Below, piece by piece: positions 1 through 7,745 of a DNA stretch of 64,000 bases. A model generated the notes under the pieces. The model was not told the origin of the DNA, ran no database searches, and was given only the letters and a program-made list of their open reading frames with translations. Location of the stretch: the NCBI RefSeq assembly GCF_030811855.1, contig NZ_JAUSRN010000013.1, positions 1-64,000 of the forward strand. The letters run 5' to 3'. Position 1 is the first letter of the stretch. Every line of letters starts with the position of its first letter. The position numbers were made by a program, and so were the translations under genes. Source of the stretch: Variovorax paradoxus. GTDB taxonomy: Bacteria; Pseudomonadota; Gammaproteobacteria; Burkholderiales; Burkholderiaceae_C.

Positions 1-156
1 GCGGCTGGAGCCTTGCAGCGTGCAGGAGAACACCGGCTCTTCGTTGGCCGCGCACAAGCTGGGTACCTGCGTCTGTGTCCGCGCGTTCTGCGCAAAGGCA
101 TGAAGGCAAACCAGACCGAGAGCGGTGCCGGCGAGAAATGAGGCGATGCGGTTCAT
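1..156 (-). CDS. secreted protein of unknown function (3' end outside the window)
   Basis: The first 52 codons of a minus-strand gene are visible. The ATG at 156 opens a typical signal peptide: a short MNRI amino end, a hydrophobic core (FLAGTALGLVCL) and an AFAQ cleavage site near residue 22. The mature part begins with a Gln/Thr-rich stretch and then a segment LCAANEEPVFSC with two cysteines, which suggests a disulfide-bonded periplasmic protein. The rest lies to the left of position 1. It follows the DUF4189 gene by 117 bases in the same direction and may be the next gene of the virB transcript. Such a small exported protein at the end of a Xanthomonas-type T4SS operon could be an immunity or accessory protein, but that is only inference from position. 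The ribosome binding site is weak. Confidence 0.7.
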   Translation of the reverse strand, partial: MNRIASFLAGTALGLVCLHAFAQNARTQTQVPSLCAANEEPVFSCTLQGSSR

Positions 157-273
157 GGAGTATTTGCTATGAAATTGCTGGTTCGTAGCCGCTTTATCCA
201 GGAGCGTTGCCAGCAGGGGGTGGTGGTGATCGCAAGAAGAGCGGTGAGCCCGGCAGGAGGTGCGTCATAGTCG

Positions 274-783
274 CTATCGAACTCGCACGGCTGGACTGCA
301 AACCTTGTAGTAGACGCGACAGTTCGGATCGCCGAGTGATCTGCAACTCTTCAAGCCAGCGGCACTGGCGTCGTCGATGTTTGCACCGACCGAAGCGACA
401 TGGTTTGTGTCGCTGGTGGTAACTGCACCACAGCCGTTCTTGAACGTAATTTCAACCTCGCATGTGACGCCGCCTTGGGCTTTGCAATTGGATATTGCAG
501 TAGCTTTTGCAGATCCTTCGTTTCGCATATTGACGGCGGAAGCTGTGATGCGATTGGGACTGTCAATTGCAATGGCCCCAAACCGATCCTGCCAAACCTC
601 AGCGGGCTGCTGCGGCGCCTGCTGCTGCCCATATCCCGGAATCGGCGAGCAAACAATCGCTGCTGCCCGGCCGTTGTTATGGTCGATGGTGCCCGGCGGG
701 CAGAACCCGCCCTCGGCATGTACCCCAAAGCTGGCCATCAGCAAACCCAGCCACAGGGCCGCCGTACGTAGCGCGGACCTCAT
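274..783 (-). CDS. DUF4189 domain secreted protein
   Basis: A 169-residue protein with a clear signal peptide (cleavage after GVHA near residue 23). The mature protein carries the DUF4189 pattern: FGAIAID near residue 68, regularly spaced alanines, then CKAQGG.TC, a basic/aromatic FKNGCGAV and further cysteines to the end. The many cysteines imply disulfides in the periplasm. Its ATG overlaps the virB6 stop by four bases (ATGA), so translation is probably coupled and the gene belongs to the virB operon. DUF4189 proteins have no agreed biochemical function that I know of. Placement at the tail of a T4SS operon makes an accessory or immunity role possible, but nothing in the sequence proves it. 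Confidence 0.75.
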   Translation of the reverse strand: MRSALRTAALWLGLLMASFGVHAEGGFCPPGTIDHNNGRAAAIVCSPIPGYGQQQAPQQPAEVWQDRFGAIAIDSPNRITASAVNMRNEGSAKATAISNCKAQGGVTCEVEITFKNGCGAVTTSDTNHVASVGANIDDASAAGLKSCRSLGDPNCRVYYKVCSPAVRVR

Positions 784-2003
784 CGCGCTTCTCCGTCGAT
801 ATTGAGAGCCTTGGCTGGAATGGACGCGGGTCTGATTTCATCCGCCGGGGGCTGCATAGAGGTCCGGGAGGCTGGGACATTGCTGCCGACCTGAGATTGA
901 TCCATTCCGCCGCTTCTTGGTGGTGCGGTTGATGTCGGTTGCGCCGCCGGCGAATAAGTCCCCGGCGCCTGCCCCCCCGGCCCCTGCTGCGCGCCGGCCC
1001 CACCACCGAGCACCGAGCTCGTATAGAACTGCCCCAGCGTCCCCCCAAAGAACTGCGCCGCCGCCGCAGGCGCGGTCACCAGCAGCACCGTCAGCAGCAG
1101 CCCGATGCCCCCTTGCAGCATCGCCTGGCTGGTCAGGCCCGTGCTGCCGCCTACACCCAGAAAGCTGGTGATCGCCTTGCTCGCCCACAGCCCCGCGGCA
1201 ATGCGCAGGTTCAACTCCAGCACCAGCGACACCATGAAGCTGAGCACCGCCATCGAAAACAGCAGCCCGATGCCGTACAGCAGCCACTTGTGAAACAGCG
1301 ACTCGGTCTGCTTGAAGATCAGGCACAGGATGAACAGCGGCCCCAGGCTGATGAACAGCGCCAGCCCCACCTGGTAGGTCAGCAGCAGCGCCCCGGCCGT
1401 GATCGCCGGGCTGGACACGCCCAGCGCCCCGACGAGCGAGGACATGCCCACGCTGGTGACGTTGGAGCCGCTGGTGCTCACGTCCAGGCCCTGCGCGTTG
1501 TCGATGGCCGACATGACCACCTGGGTGAGCACCAGGTTCTTGTCGATGGCCGAGACGGGCGATTCCTTCTCGCCGGTAACCATGTAGTTGACCTCCTTGA
1601 GCAGACCGTTCGTGAAGATCGAGTGCAGGTCTGAGCCCCCAAGGGCCATGGTGCTTGCGGCGATCACGATCAGGGCGTTGCGGCTCATGCTGGCCACCAG
1701 GGCAATCATCGGCTCGCGCGACTGGCCGGTGAGGATGCGAAAGCCCTGGATCAGAATCCAGAGCGTGAGCAGCCCCAGCGCGACCGTGCTGACCCACTGC
1801 ATGGCCCGGCCCATGAACTCGACGCCGAAATCGCTAATTCGGCCGGACAGCCACTTGTAGATCAGACCGAAGACGAAGGCGCCGCCGCCGGCATCGGGCA
1901 CTTGCGCATGGGCTGCGCCCATGGGCGCCAGAGCGGCCATGGCGAGTGCCGAGCGGAGGGCGCCGCGCGGCGAGTAGGGACGGGCTTCAATGTGTTGCGA
2001 CAT
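780..2003 (-). CDS. virB6: type IV secretion inner-membrane protein VirB6
   Basis: A 407-residue polytopic protein of the VirB6/TrbL family, part of the inner-membrane complex through which T4SS substrates pass. Hydrophobic segments are visible around residues 38-60, 70-90, 105-125, 195-245, 250-275 and 300-325, followed by a Gly/Pro/Gln-rich soluble tail. It is unusual in starting with what looks like a cleavable signal peptide ending AAHAQV at residue 35. That segment aligns without gaps with the amino end of VirB5 (20 of 35 residues identical), and the ribosome binding site AGGGAA is shared too. The gene follows virB5 by 45 bases and overlaps the next gene by four. Membrane topology and its place between virB5 and DUF4189 fit the assignment well. 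Confidence 0.88.
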   Translation of the reverse strand: MSQHIEARPYSPRGALRSALAMAALAPMGAAHAQVPDAGGGAFVFGLIYKWLSGRISDFGVEFMGRAMQWVSTVALGLLTLWILIQGFRILTGQSREPMIALVASMSRNALIVIAASTMALGGSDLHSIFTNGLLKEVNYMVTGEKESPVSAIDKNLVLTQVVMSAIDNAQGLDVSTSGSNVTSVGMSSLVGALGVSSPAITAGALLLTYQVGLALFISLGPLFILCLIFKQTESLFHKWLLYGIGLLFSMAVLSFMVSLVLELNLRIAAGLWASKAITSFLGVGGSTGLTSQAMLQGGIGLLLTVLLVTAPAAAAQFFGGTLGQFYTSSVLGGGAGAQQGPGGQAPGTYSPAAQPTSTAPPRSGGMDQSQVGSNVPASRTSMQPPADEIRPASIPAKALNIDGEAR

Positions 2004-2013
2004 GGGGTTCCCT
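1985..2013 (-). repeat. duplicated translation-start segment (virB6 copy)
   Basis: The ribosome binding site AGGGAA, the ATG and the codons for MSQHIE of virB6 are nearly identical to the same segment of virB5 at 2822-2853. The virB5 copy has two extra bases between the Shine-Dalgarno site and the ATG and a synonymous CAA/CAG-type change. The similarity continues at protein level to residue 35. Confidence 0.8.
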
Positions 2014-2048
2014 GAGGGAAGTTTGTGCTCGGTGCAATGGGGCGATGG

Positions 2049-2840
2049 CTACTTGACGGCCAGGGCCGCGGCAATGGCGGCGGCTTGAATGAGCTGACCC
2101 GCATTCATGCGGCCGAAGCTGTCGGCACTGGCACCCCCGCTCCCACTGCCCTTCATGGCGGTCTTTGTGAGGGTGTTCTGCTGGCCTTCGTGGAATTTGA
2201 TGGCCGCGTCGTAGGCGTCGATACGGGTGCGCCAAAAGCCCATTTCGGCTTGCAGCTTGGCCGTGGTGCGAGTGGCCTCGTTGGTGAGGGCTTGCACGTC
2301 GCCATGGGTGTTGCTGGAACTGCGCTTGTTGTCGATGGCGGTGATCTGCTGGCTGTATTGCTCGAAGCGGTTGGCCATGTCGATCGTCTCGTTGAACGAC
2401 TGCACGCGAAGCTGGATGAGTTCCTGGCAGATTTTTTGCGACACGTCGCTGCTGCCGGTTGCGCTGATGGTGGTCAGGCTGGTGAGGGCCTGGCTGCCGG
2501 CGCCCGCACCGGCCGCCGCGACACTGCTGCTGGAACTGGGGCAGGCTTGGGAGATGTAGCCGGAGACGTCGCCGATTTTCTGAAGCTTGTTGTTGGGAGT
2601 TAGGGTGGCGGCAAAGCCGAGGTTTTGGGTGCTGTTCTTGAGCTGACTGAGGATGTCGGAGGCCGATTTCTTGATGTCGCCAGTGGTCGAGTCGATCTTG
2701 TCCAGGGATTTTTCGGCCTCCGCGTCTTTGACATCCACCTGCGCATGGGCGGCACTCATCAGCATCCAGGTTGCGACGACCAGAGCGCAACGGATTGCAC
2801 TGCTTGGCAGGAATCGGCGGACTTCAATGTGTTGTGACAT
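2049..2840 (-). CDS. virB5: type IV secretion pilus-tip protein VirB5
   Basis: A 263-residue exported protein, the probable VirB5 minor pilin located at the T4SS pilus tip. The start at 2840 (MSQHIE) is preferred over an in-frame ATG 21 bases upstream, because an AGGGAA Shine-Dalgarno lies between them and because virB6 starts with the same segment. A signal peptide ends at AAHAQ (residue 34). The rest is alpha-helical and Gln/Ser/Ala-rich, with a Ser/Ala/Gly loop near residues 95-115 and a long helix-forming stretch (FNETIDMANRFEQYSQQITAI) as in TrbJ/VirB5 proteins. Sequence conservation in this family is low, so the call relies on composition, signal peptide and position directly upstream of virB6. 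Confidence 0.75.
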   Translation of the reverse strand: MSQHIEVRRFLPSSAIRCALVVATWMLMSAAHAQVDVKDAEAEKSLDKIDSTTGDIKKSASDILSQLKNSTQNLGFAATLTPNNKLQKIGDVSGYISQACPSSSSSVAAAGAGAGSQALTSLTTISATGSSDVSQKICQELIQLRVQSFNETIDMANRFEQYSQQITAIDNKRSSSNTHGDVQALTNEATRTTAKLQAEMGFWRTRIDAYDAAIKFHEGQQNTLTKTAMKGSGSGGASADSFGRMNAGQLIQAAAIAAALAVK

Positions 2841-2853
2841 GGTGGGATTCCCT
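2822..2853 (-). repeat. duplicated translation-start segment (virB5 copy)
   Basis: This is the partner of the segment at 1985-2013. It covers an AAGGGAA ribosome binding site, the spacer, the ATG and the MSQHIE codons of virB5. Both copies are in the same orientation, about 840 bases apart. Confidence 0.8.
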
Positions 2854-2897
2854 TTAGGCATAGTTGTCGTGGTGCGGCAGCCGGTGCGGACCTGAAT

Positions 2898-3191
2898 TCA
2901 ATGTTTGGCGCTCTTGTGGTTCTTGTGGCTTGCCAGTTTTTTCACCGGCGGTGCGAGCAGAAAGCGAAAGAACCTGCTGCTGACGCGCCACCACAGCCAG
3001 AGGATCACGACTGCGAACACTGCCACGCCAAGCATCATCAGAACTCGACCGAGTGAATCCGCGGCAAACTGAGAAAGAGTTTTGGGGTGGGTGAAAAGCT
3101 GGTAGATCACCGTGCAACAAAGGACGGCAATGGCTTCTGTTCGCCAGCTCAGCAGGTAGAGGCGCAGCTTCTTGTTCAGTGGGGCCTGCAT
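2898..3191 (-). CDS. small bitopic or two-pass membrane protein in the virB operon
   Basis: A 97-residue basic protein that I cannot assign to a named family. It begins with a charged amino end (MQAPLNKKLRLYLLSW), then shows two hydrophobic segments, near residues 18-33 (EAIAVLCCTVIYQLF) and 48-68 (VLMMLGVAVFAVVILWLWW). It finishes with a Lys/His-rich cytoplasmic-type tail (KKLASHKNHKSAKH). It lies between the TrbM/KikA-like gene and virB5, in the same orientation, with gaps of 36 and 57 bases, so it is very likely co-transcribed. Possible roles are an inner-membrane accessory factor of the T4SS or an immunity protein; no catalytic motif is visible. Confidence 0.7.
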   Translation of the reverse strand: MQAPLNKKLRLYLLSWRTEAIAVLCCTVIYQLFTHPKTLSQFAADSLGRVLMMLGVAVFAVVILWLWWRVSSRFFRFLLAPPVKKLASHKNHKSAKH

Positions 3192-3227
3192 GGCGCATGT
3201 GTGGGTGTGTTGCTGTGATGCCTGCGC

Positions 3228-3578
3228 TCACTCGACCCGCCCCCATTGGTCCATGATGGCGTCGGAAATATTGCTGTTGTTCTGGGTGTTGGTTGCGCCC
3301 GAGCAGCTGTTCATGTACTGCTTGCGGTAGTCGTGAGACTGGTCTGGCCAGAATTTGACAACGGGATAGTAGGTCCAGATGGCAAGGCCACCGGGGAACG
3401 GTATGTGCCAGTAGGCGATGGCGGAGGCACAGCTGCCGGTAGGGGTGCCTTGGCCGGAGATGCTGGCCATGCAGAGGTAGAGGGTGCAGGGATCTGGAGC
3501 CTGGGCTTGTGCGGATGTATTCACGCCGGCGATGCCCAGTGCGAGGGAGAGGGCCGCGAAAGAGGTGCGCAGTCTCAT
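3228..3578 (-). CDS. TrbM/KikA-like secreted T4SS accessory protein
   Basis: A 116-residue protein with a signal peptide (MRLRTS..., cleavage after SAQAQ around residue 26). The mature amino end reads PDPCTLYLCMASISGQG followed by SCASAIAYW, the cysteine pattern I associate with the TrbM/KikA/MpfK family of mating-pair-formation accessory proteins. Four conserved cysteines suggest a disulfide-stabilised periplasmic fold. It lies 48 bases downstream of virB4, inside the virB operon. In conjugation systems members of this family are needed for efficient transfer or cause host killing when unbalanced; which applies here is unknown. The start is supported by a purine-rich GGAGG-like site just upstream. 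Confidence 0.75.
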   Translation of the reverse strand: MRLRTSFAALSLALGIAGVNTSAQAQAPDPCTLYLCMASISGQGTPTGSCASAIAYWHIPFPGGLAIWTYYPVVKFWPDQSHDYRKQYMNSCSGATNTQNNSNISDAIMDQWGRVE

Positions 3579-3626
3579 GGAAACCTCCGAAGTATTGAAG
3601 TGATGGGTGACATGGCTTGAGGTCGA

Positions 3627-6116
3627 TCAGGCAATGAGACGCGGACGTGCCGAACGCTGCACGGGCTGATCCGTGGACGCGGAGGCTCGCTTGCCGCTGC
3701 CCTTGCGCTGGTCGTAGAAGTCCTGCAGCCATTGCTCGGGCCGCAGTTCGTTGACGGAGATGCCTTCGGCTCTGGCGCTCTCGTCCAGCACGCTGTGCAG
3801 GATCTCGATGTTGTCGGTGGAGGCGGAAATGACGGCGAGCGCGTCATCCATGCCGCGCAGGTCGAGTTGGCACACCGAGGACATGTGGCCCTGTTTGACA
3901 AGAAAGCGGCGCGAGCGCTCGTCGAGGCTGACCACCACCTGGTACTCGGACTCGGTGAGCTTCAGGCCCTCGATGTAGTCCTTGCGGCTGGCGTTGGGGT
4001 TGGGCAGCAGGATCATGGTGGCGGTCTGCTCGATGAGTGCGGCCGAGATGTCGCTGCCCAGCGCGTCTTCAGGGCTCTGGGTGGCGAAGATGCCCATGCC
4101 GTTCTGTTTACGGATGGTCTTCTGCTTGTTCTTGGCAAAGTCCTTGAGGGCGCCGCCGCCGTCGAGAATTTTCCAGAATTCGTCCATCACGTAGATGAGG
4201 CGGCGGCCATCGATCAGGGCATCGAGCCGGTGCAACAGGTAGTTGATGACCGGGACGCGCACCTCGGGGTTGTCGATGACATCGGTGTAGTCGAAGCCGA
4301 TGATGTTGGCTTTCTGCAGGTCGATGGTGTCCTTGGGGTTGTCGAACACCCAGCCCAGCGAGTTGCCCGCGGTCCACTTGCGCATGCGGATGAAGAGGCC
4401 GTCGTCGCCCATGTTGGGCAGGCTCTTCTGGAAGTTGGTCATGTTGCGCAGGTGCTCGGGGGTGTCGAGCATGGCTTCGACGGCGCGAAAGATGTCGTCT
4501 TCTTCACGAGAGGTGTAGACCGGCTTGGCGGCCAGCACCTTGACGAGGTCGCTCAGGAACTGGACGTTGGCCTCGGTGCGCTCGCAGTGGAAGGGATTGA
4601 AGCCGGTGGGCTGCCCGTTTTCCAGCGAGAGGTAGTTGCCGCCGCAGGCGCGCACGAAGATCTCCGCGCCGCGATCCTTGTCGAAGAAGAAGATGGTGGG
4701 CGACGGGTCGAGCTTCTGGATCTGGCTGAGCAGGAAGTTGATGAGCGCCGTCTTGCCGGTGCCCGACTTGCCGATGACGATGGTGTTGGCAATGGCCTTC
4801 TCGCCCAGGGAGTTCTCGCCCGGCAGCGTGGCGTGAAAGTTGAAGAAATAAGGCTGGCCGTTGACGGTCTGCAGCGTGGTGACGCACGAGCCCCAGGGGT
4901 TGTTGTCTCGCTTGCCGCTGGCAAAGTTGTGCAGTGGCGACATGCCCAAAAAATTGAGCGAACTGACGTTCGCCAACCGGGTGCGGTATTTCCAGTTGCC
5001 GGGAAATTGCGCGTAGAACGCGGCCGTGACGGCCAGGTCTTCCTTGATCGAGACGAAGCCCGCGTTGGAAAGCTCGGCGCGGGTGGTGGCGATGTGCTGG
5101 GAAAGCGTCGCCTGGTCGGGCGCGTAGACGGCGATGGTGAAGTGATACTGGCCCAGCACAAAGTTGCCGGATGAAATCTGGTCCATGGCCTGATCGAGCT
5201 CGATGATCTGGCTGACGGCCTTGTCGCCGGACGAAATCATCATGCCCTTGGTGCGCTCGAGCGCCTTGAGCGCGTCGTGCCGTCCCATGGGGCTGAAGGA
5301 ATGGGTGATGGCGTATTCGAAGTCGAGGTACTTGAGCCCGTTGAGGATGCCGGGATGGGTACCGTCGGGGTATTCCTTGACATTGAGGATGGCGCCGAAG
5401 TGATTGACCCCGTTGGGTGTGGTCAACACGAAGTCACCGGTCTTGGCCGAGAAGCGCTGGCGGCTGACGGCCAGGTAGCGGTAGACGGGCGCCTTCAGCA
5501 CCGGCACGGGCTCGTCGACGCGGTTGAGCAGGTAGCCGAAGAATTCGAGGGTTTCCGAAAAGACGATGCCGTTGGTGGCTTCGTACATGCGAAGGCGTGC
5601 GGGCGCGTAGTCCTTGAGCACCGCCTCCATGTTGCCGGCCAGTTCGAGTACCTTGTCGATGGCTTGCTGCTGTTCGGACGCCAGCCGAGAGACATTGGCG
5701 GACTTTTCGACGAAGCGTTTGCCCGAGACCACGGGGCGGTACAGCATCGTCACGTAGAGCTCGTTCTGCATGAGCTTTTGCGACGACAACCCTTTGAAGT
5801 ACGCATCGGACAACGATTGGTTGAAGGCTTCCTTGAACCGGCTGCTGTCCTTGACGTGCCGGCGGCGGCGCAGGTCGTGCACCCAGAAGGCCACGTTGGT
5901 GAAGTCCGGCGCGCGCAGCGTTTGCAGCATGCGGTTGAAGGTGTTGTGCCGGTGCTCGAGCTCCCATTCTTCGCGGCCGACGAAGGGCAACCCTTCGAGT
6001 CGCCAAGTCAGGAGGTAGTCGCCACCCGTAGTCTTGAGCACGGTAGGAGACACGTGCGTGGACAGCGGGATGAAATCGCTGATGGGCGTGTCAGGGCTGA
6101 AGAGGGGCGTGGACAT
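3627..6116 (-). CDS. virB4: type IV secretion ATPase VirB4
   Basis: An 829-residue CagE/TrbE/VirB family ATPase, the largest energy source of the T4SS, which sits at the inner membrane and works with VirB3, VirB8 and VirB10. The amino half (CagE domain) is followed by a Walker A motif GKSGTGKT near residues 448-455 and a Walker B strand LIYVMDEFWKIL near 636-648; QSPEDAL further on is the usual VirB4 sensor region. The start at 6116 (MSTPLFSPDTPISDF) is chosen over in-frame codons upstream because those would overlap virB3 and give a non-conserved Ser/Arg-rich extension. A GGA-type ribosome site is 8-10 bases upstream. Length is normal for the family. The stop is 48 bases before the TrbM-like gene. 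Confidence 0.95.
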   Translation of the reverse strand: MSTPLFSPDTPISDFIPLSTHVSPTVLKTTGGDYLLTWRLEGLPFVGREEWELEHRHNTFNRMLQTLRAPDFTNVAFWVHDLRRRRHVKDSSRFKEAFNQSLSDAYFKGLSSQKLMQNELYVTMLYRPVVSGKRFVEKSANVSRLASEQQQAIDKVLELAGNMEAVLKDYAPARLRMYEATNGIVFSETLEFFGYLLNRVDEPVPVLKAPVYRYLAVSRQRFSAKTGDFVLTTPNGVNHFGAILNVKEYPDGTHPGILNGLKYLDFEYAITHSFSPMGRHDALKALERTKGMMISSGDKAVSQIIELDQAMDQISSGNFVLGQYHFTIAVYAPDQATLSQHIATTRAELSNAGFVSIKEDLAVTAAFYAQFPGNWKYRTRLANVSSLNFLGMSPLHNFASGKRDNNPWGSCVTTLQTVNGQPYFFNFHATLPGENSLGEKAIANTIVIGKSGTGKTALINFLLSQIQKLDPSPTIFFFDKDRGAEIFVRACGGNYLSLENGQPTGFNPFHCERTEANVQFLSDLVKVLAAKPVYTSREEDDIFRAVEAMLDTPEHLRNMTNFQKSLPNMGDDGLFIRMRKWTAGNSLGWVFDNPKDTIDLQKANIIGFDYTDVIDNPEVRVPVINYLLHRLDALIDGRRLIYVMDEFWKILDGGGALKDFAKNKQKTIRKQNGMGIFATQSPEDALGSDISAALIEQTATMILLPNPNASRKDYIEGLKLTESEYQVVVSLDERSRRFLVKQGHMSSVCQLDLRGMDDALAVISASTDNIEILHSVLDESARAEGISVNELRPEQWLQDFYDQRKGSGKRASASTDQPVQRSARPRLIA

Positions 6117-6138
6117 GGCTGTGGAATCCTGGCTTCTT

Positions 6139-6447
6139 CTAGACGTTGTCTTTGGACTGCCCGCGATATACGTTGGGCGTGAACACCCACATGCCCTCAT
6201 GCTGTCCGATGTTGCGCGTGCGTACACGGAACTGCAGGCGCAGCCCGAGCAGCCGGAAAATCATTTCGTCGCGCTTGGCCATCAAGCGCATGACGAAGAT
6301 GACCGGGGGGATCAGCAGCAAATAGAACAGGTTGAAGTACATAGACAGCAACATGCATCCGCCCGCGCCCACAAAAAATGGAACGTAGGGCACGCCCATA
6401 AACATGGGCGGGCGGGTGCAGCCGCGGAACATCGCGTTTTTATGCAT
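6139..6447 (-). CDS. virB3: type IV secretion protein VirB3
   Basis: A 102-residue inner-membrane protein of the VirB3 family, which partners VirB4. It shows MFRGCTRPPMFMGVPYVPFF, the usual charged-plus-RP motif before the membrane, then two adjacent hydrophobic segments (residues about 24-54) and a basic cytoplasmic tail. Its ATG lies inside the last codons of virB2: the two reading frames overlap by eight bases (TATGCATAA), so translation is likely coupled. It precedes virB4 by 22 bases, as in most VirB clusters. Confidence 0.9.
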   Translation of the reverse strand: MHKNAMFRGCTRPPMFMGVPYVPFFVGAGGCMLLSMYFNLFYLLLIPPVIFVMRLMAKRDEMIFRLLGLRLQFRVRTRNIGQHEGMWVFTPNVYRGQSKDNV

Positions 6448-6880
6448 AGTGAGCCAGCGACTGCACGATGCCGGCGAGTTGGGTCAAGGGATCGATCGTG
6501 ATGCTGGCCGAGCAGCTAGTGCCACCGCCGACGGTGGAACTGCCGCCAAGAAACAGCTTGGCAATCTGGGTGGCCGCGCCAATCAGCAGGGCACCAATGA
6601 AGACTGGAGCAACGTCGCTGATGCGCTTGTGGGCAAATGCAATCTGATAGCCCGAGAAAATGATGGCGACGGTGACCACGACGATAGACACGGCGTTGAG
6701 CACGCCGACGATGGTTTTGACAAAACCGCACGCGGTGTCCCCGAGCCCGCCGTCTGCCCCTGTCGCCTGTGCCGCAAGGCACGGCAGAACGATCAGTGCG
6801 GCAATGGCGAGATCGCGGAGCCTGCGTGCGTGCGCGCTGCTGGCGAACGACGAAGCGGTGTTGTTGTGTGTGCGGTGCAT
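6440..6880 (-). CDS. virB2: type IV secretion major pilin VirB2
   Basis: A 146-residue VirB2/TrbC-family prepilin. A long signal peptide (residues about 1-41, cleavage near AAQATG) precedes a mature part with a short hydrophilic GGLGDTACGF segment, a first membrane helix (VLNAVSIVVVTVAIIFSGYQ), a polar loop with KRISD, and a second membrane helix (VFIGALLIGAATQIAKLFL). That two-helix hairpin is the canonical T4SS pilin layout. The carboxy end is extended by about 35 residues including a Gly/Ser/Thr stretch and one further cysteine pair partner. It lies between virB1 and virB3. Confidence 0.88.
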   Translation of the reverse strand: MHRTHNNTASSFASSAHARRLRDLAIAALIVLPCLAAQATGADGGLGDTACGFVKTIVGVLNAVSIVVVTVAIIFSGYQIAFAHKRISDVAPVFIGALLIGAATQIAKLFLGGSSTVGGGTSCSASITIDPLTQLAGIVQSLAHYA

Positions 6881-6919
6881 GGTGAGTTCCTCTCTGGTTG
6901 GTAAAAGTGAAGGGCCGGG

Positions 6920-7726
6920 TCAGAAGACGAACGCGCCGTCGCCGGCAGGGCGATCGATCGGAGCGGTCTGTACTGCTGCGGCTGGCGCGTTGCCCGCGCC
7001 TGGATGGCGAACCTGGGGCACGAAAACATTAAGGGCGGCGCCCGATGCCGCCGCATCTGGCGGGACAATGGGTGCGGTAGTGATTGCAGGCGCGGCAACT
7101 GGTTGCGTGGAAGCACCCAGTGGAACCACGCGCATCGAGATGCGTGATGCCGCGGTGGTGGGTTGCACCGCTGTGGCGGACTGCGCGCCGGTGACAGGCA
7201 TGAGTGCTGGCGCGGCGGCGGTTGGTTGCGCGCTGGTCGGGCGCAGGGAAATCGCGGCGGGCGGCTCTGCCGGTGCCTGTGCGAGGGTGACGCCGCGGCT
7301 GATCGAGTCGTAGATTTTCTGCACGTAGCCGCTACGAAATCCGCTCACAAAGTTGCCGGAGTAGTAGCAGCTGAAGGCCTTGCCCCAGTCGCCGCCGGCA
7401 CGGGCATAGCAGTTGGCCAGGATGCTGGCACCCGCAGCCAGATTGGCGCAAAGATCGAAGGCTTTCTCGTGGGTATCGAACCCGTACTGGCGAAAGTTGA
7501 TCTGGTTGACTTGCGCTGCGCCAAGCGAATAGTTGTAGCCCTTGGACTTGAGCATTTGCGCTGTGGCCACTGCTTCTTCAAGCGTTTTGGGCTGGCGCAC
7601 GAGTTGGCCTCCGACGACGCCGATGGCGAACGGATTGGCGCCGGATTCGACATGGACGACATGCCGCATGACCTGTGCCGGAACGGCAAGGTTGGGGCAA
7701 GCGATGGCTTCCATTCCCGGGAACAT
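6920..7726 (-). CDS. virB1: T4SS lytic transglycosylase VirB1
   Basis: A 268-residue SLT-fold lytic transglycosylase that opens the peptidoglycan for T4SS assembly. The catalytic region runs from residue 15 to 145: ACPNLAVP, then HVVHVESGANPFAIG with the catalytic glutamate, then YNYSLGAAQVNQINFRQYG and the CYARAGG.W..AFSCYYSGNF end typical of VirB1. The ATG at 7726 is fixed by an AGGAG Shine-Dalgarno seven bases upstream. No signal peptide is visible, which is odd for a periplasmic enzyme. The last 120 residues are a Pro/Ala/Thr-rich disordered tail ending GDGAFVF, a motif that recurs just after the signal peptide of VirB6. The gene lies 20 bases downstream of virB11. Confidence 0.9.
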   Translation of the reverse strand: MFPGMEAIACPNLAVPAQVMRHVVHVESGANPFAIGVVGGQLVRQPKTLEEAVATAQMLKSKGYNYSLGAAQVNQINFRQYGFDTHEKAFDLCANLAAGASILANCYARAGGDWGKAFSCYYSGNFVSGFRSGYVQKIYDSISRGVTLAQAPAEPPAAISLRPTSAQPTAAAPALMPVTGAQSATAVQPTTAASRISMRVVPLGASTQPVAAPAITTAPIVPPDAAASGAALNVFVPQVRHPGAGNAPAAAVQTAPIDRPAGDGAFVF

Positions 7727-7745
7727 GGTGTTTGCTCCTTCGGTC

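Noticed and set aside
6117..6227. A longer virB4 starting at 6227.
   Set aside because: It would lie inside virB3 and add an unconserved Ser/Arg-rich stretch; the ATG at 6116 has a better context.
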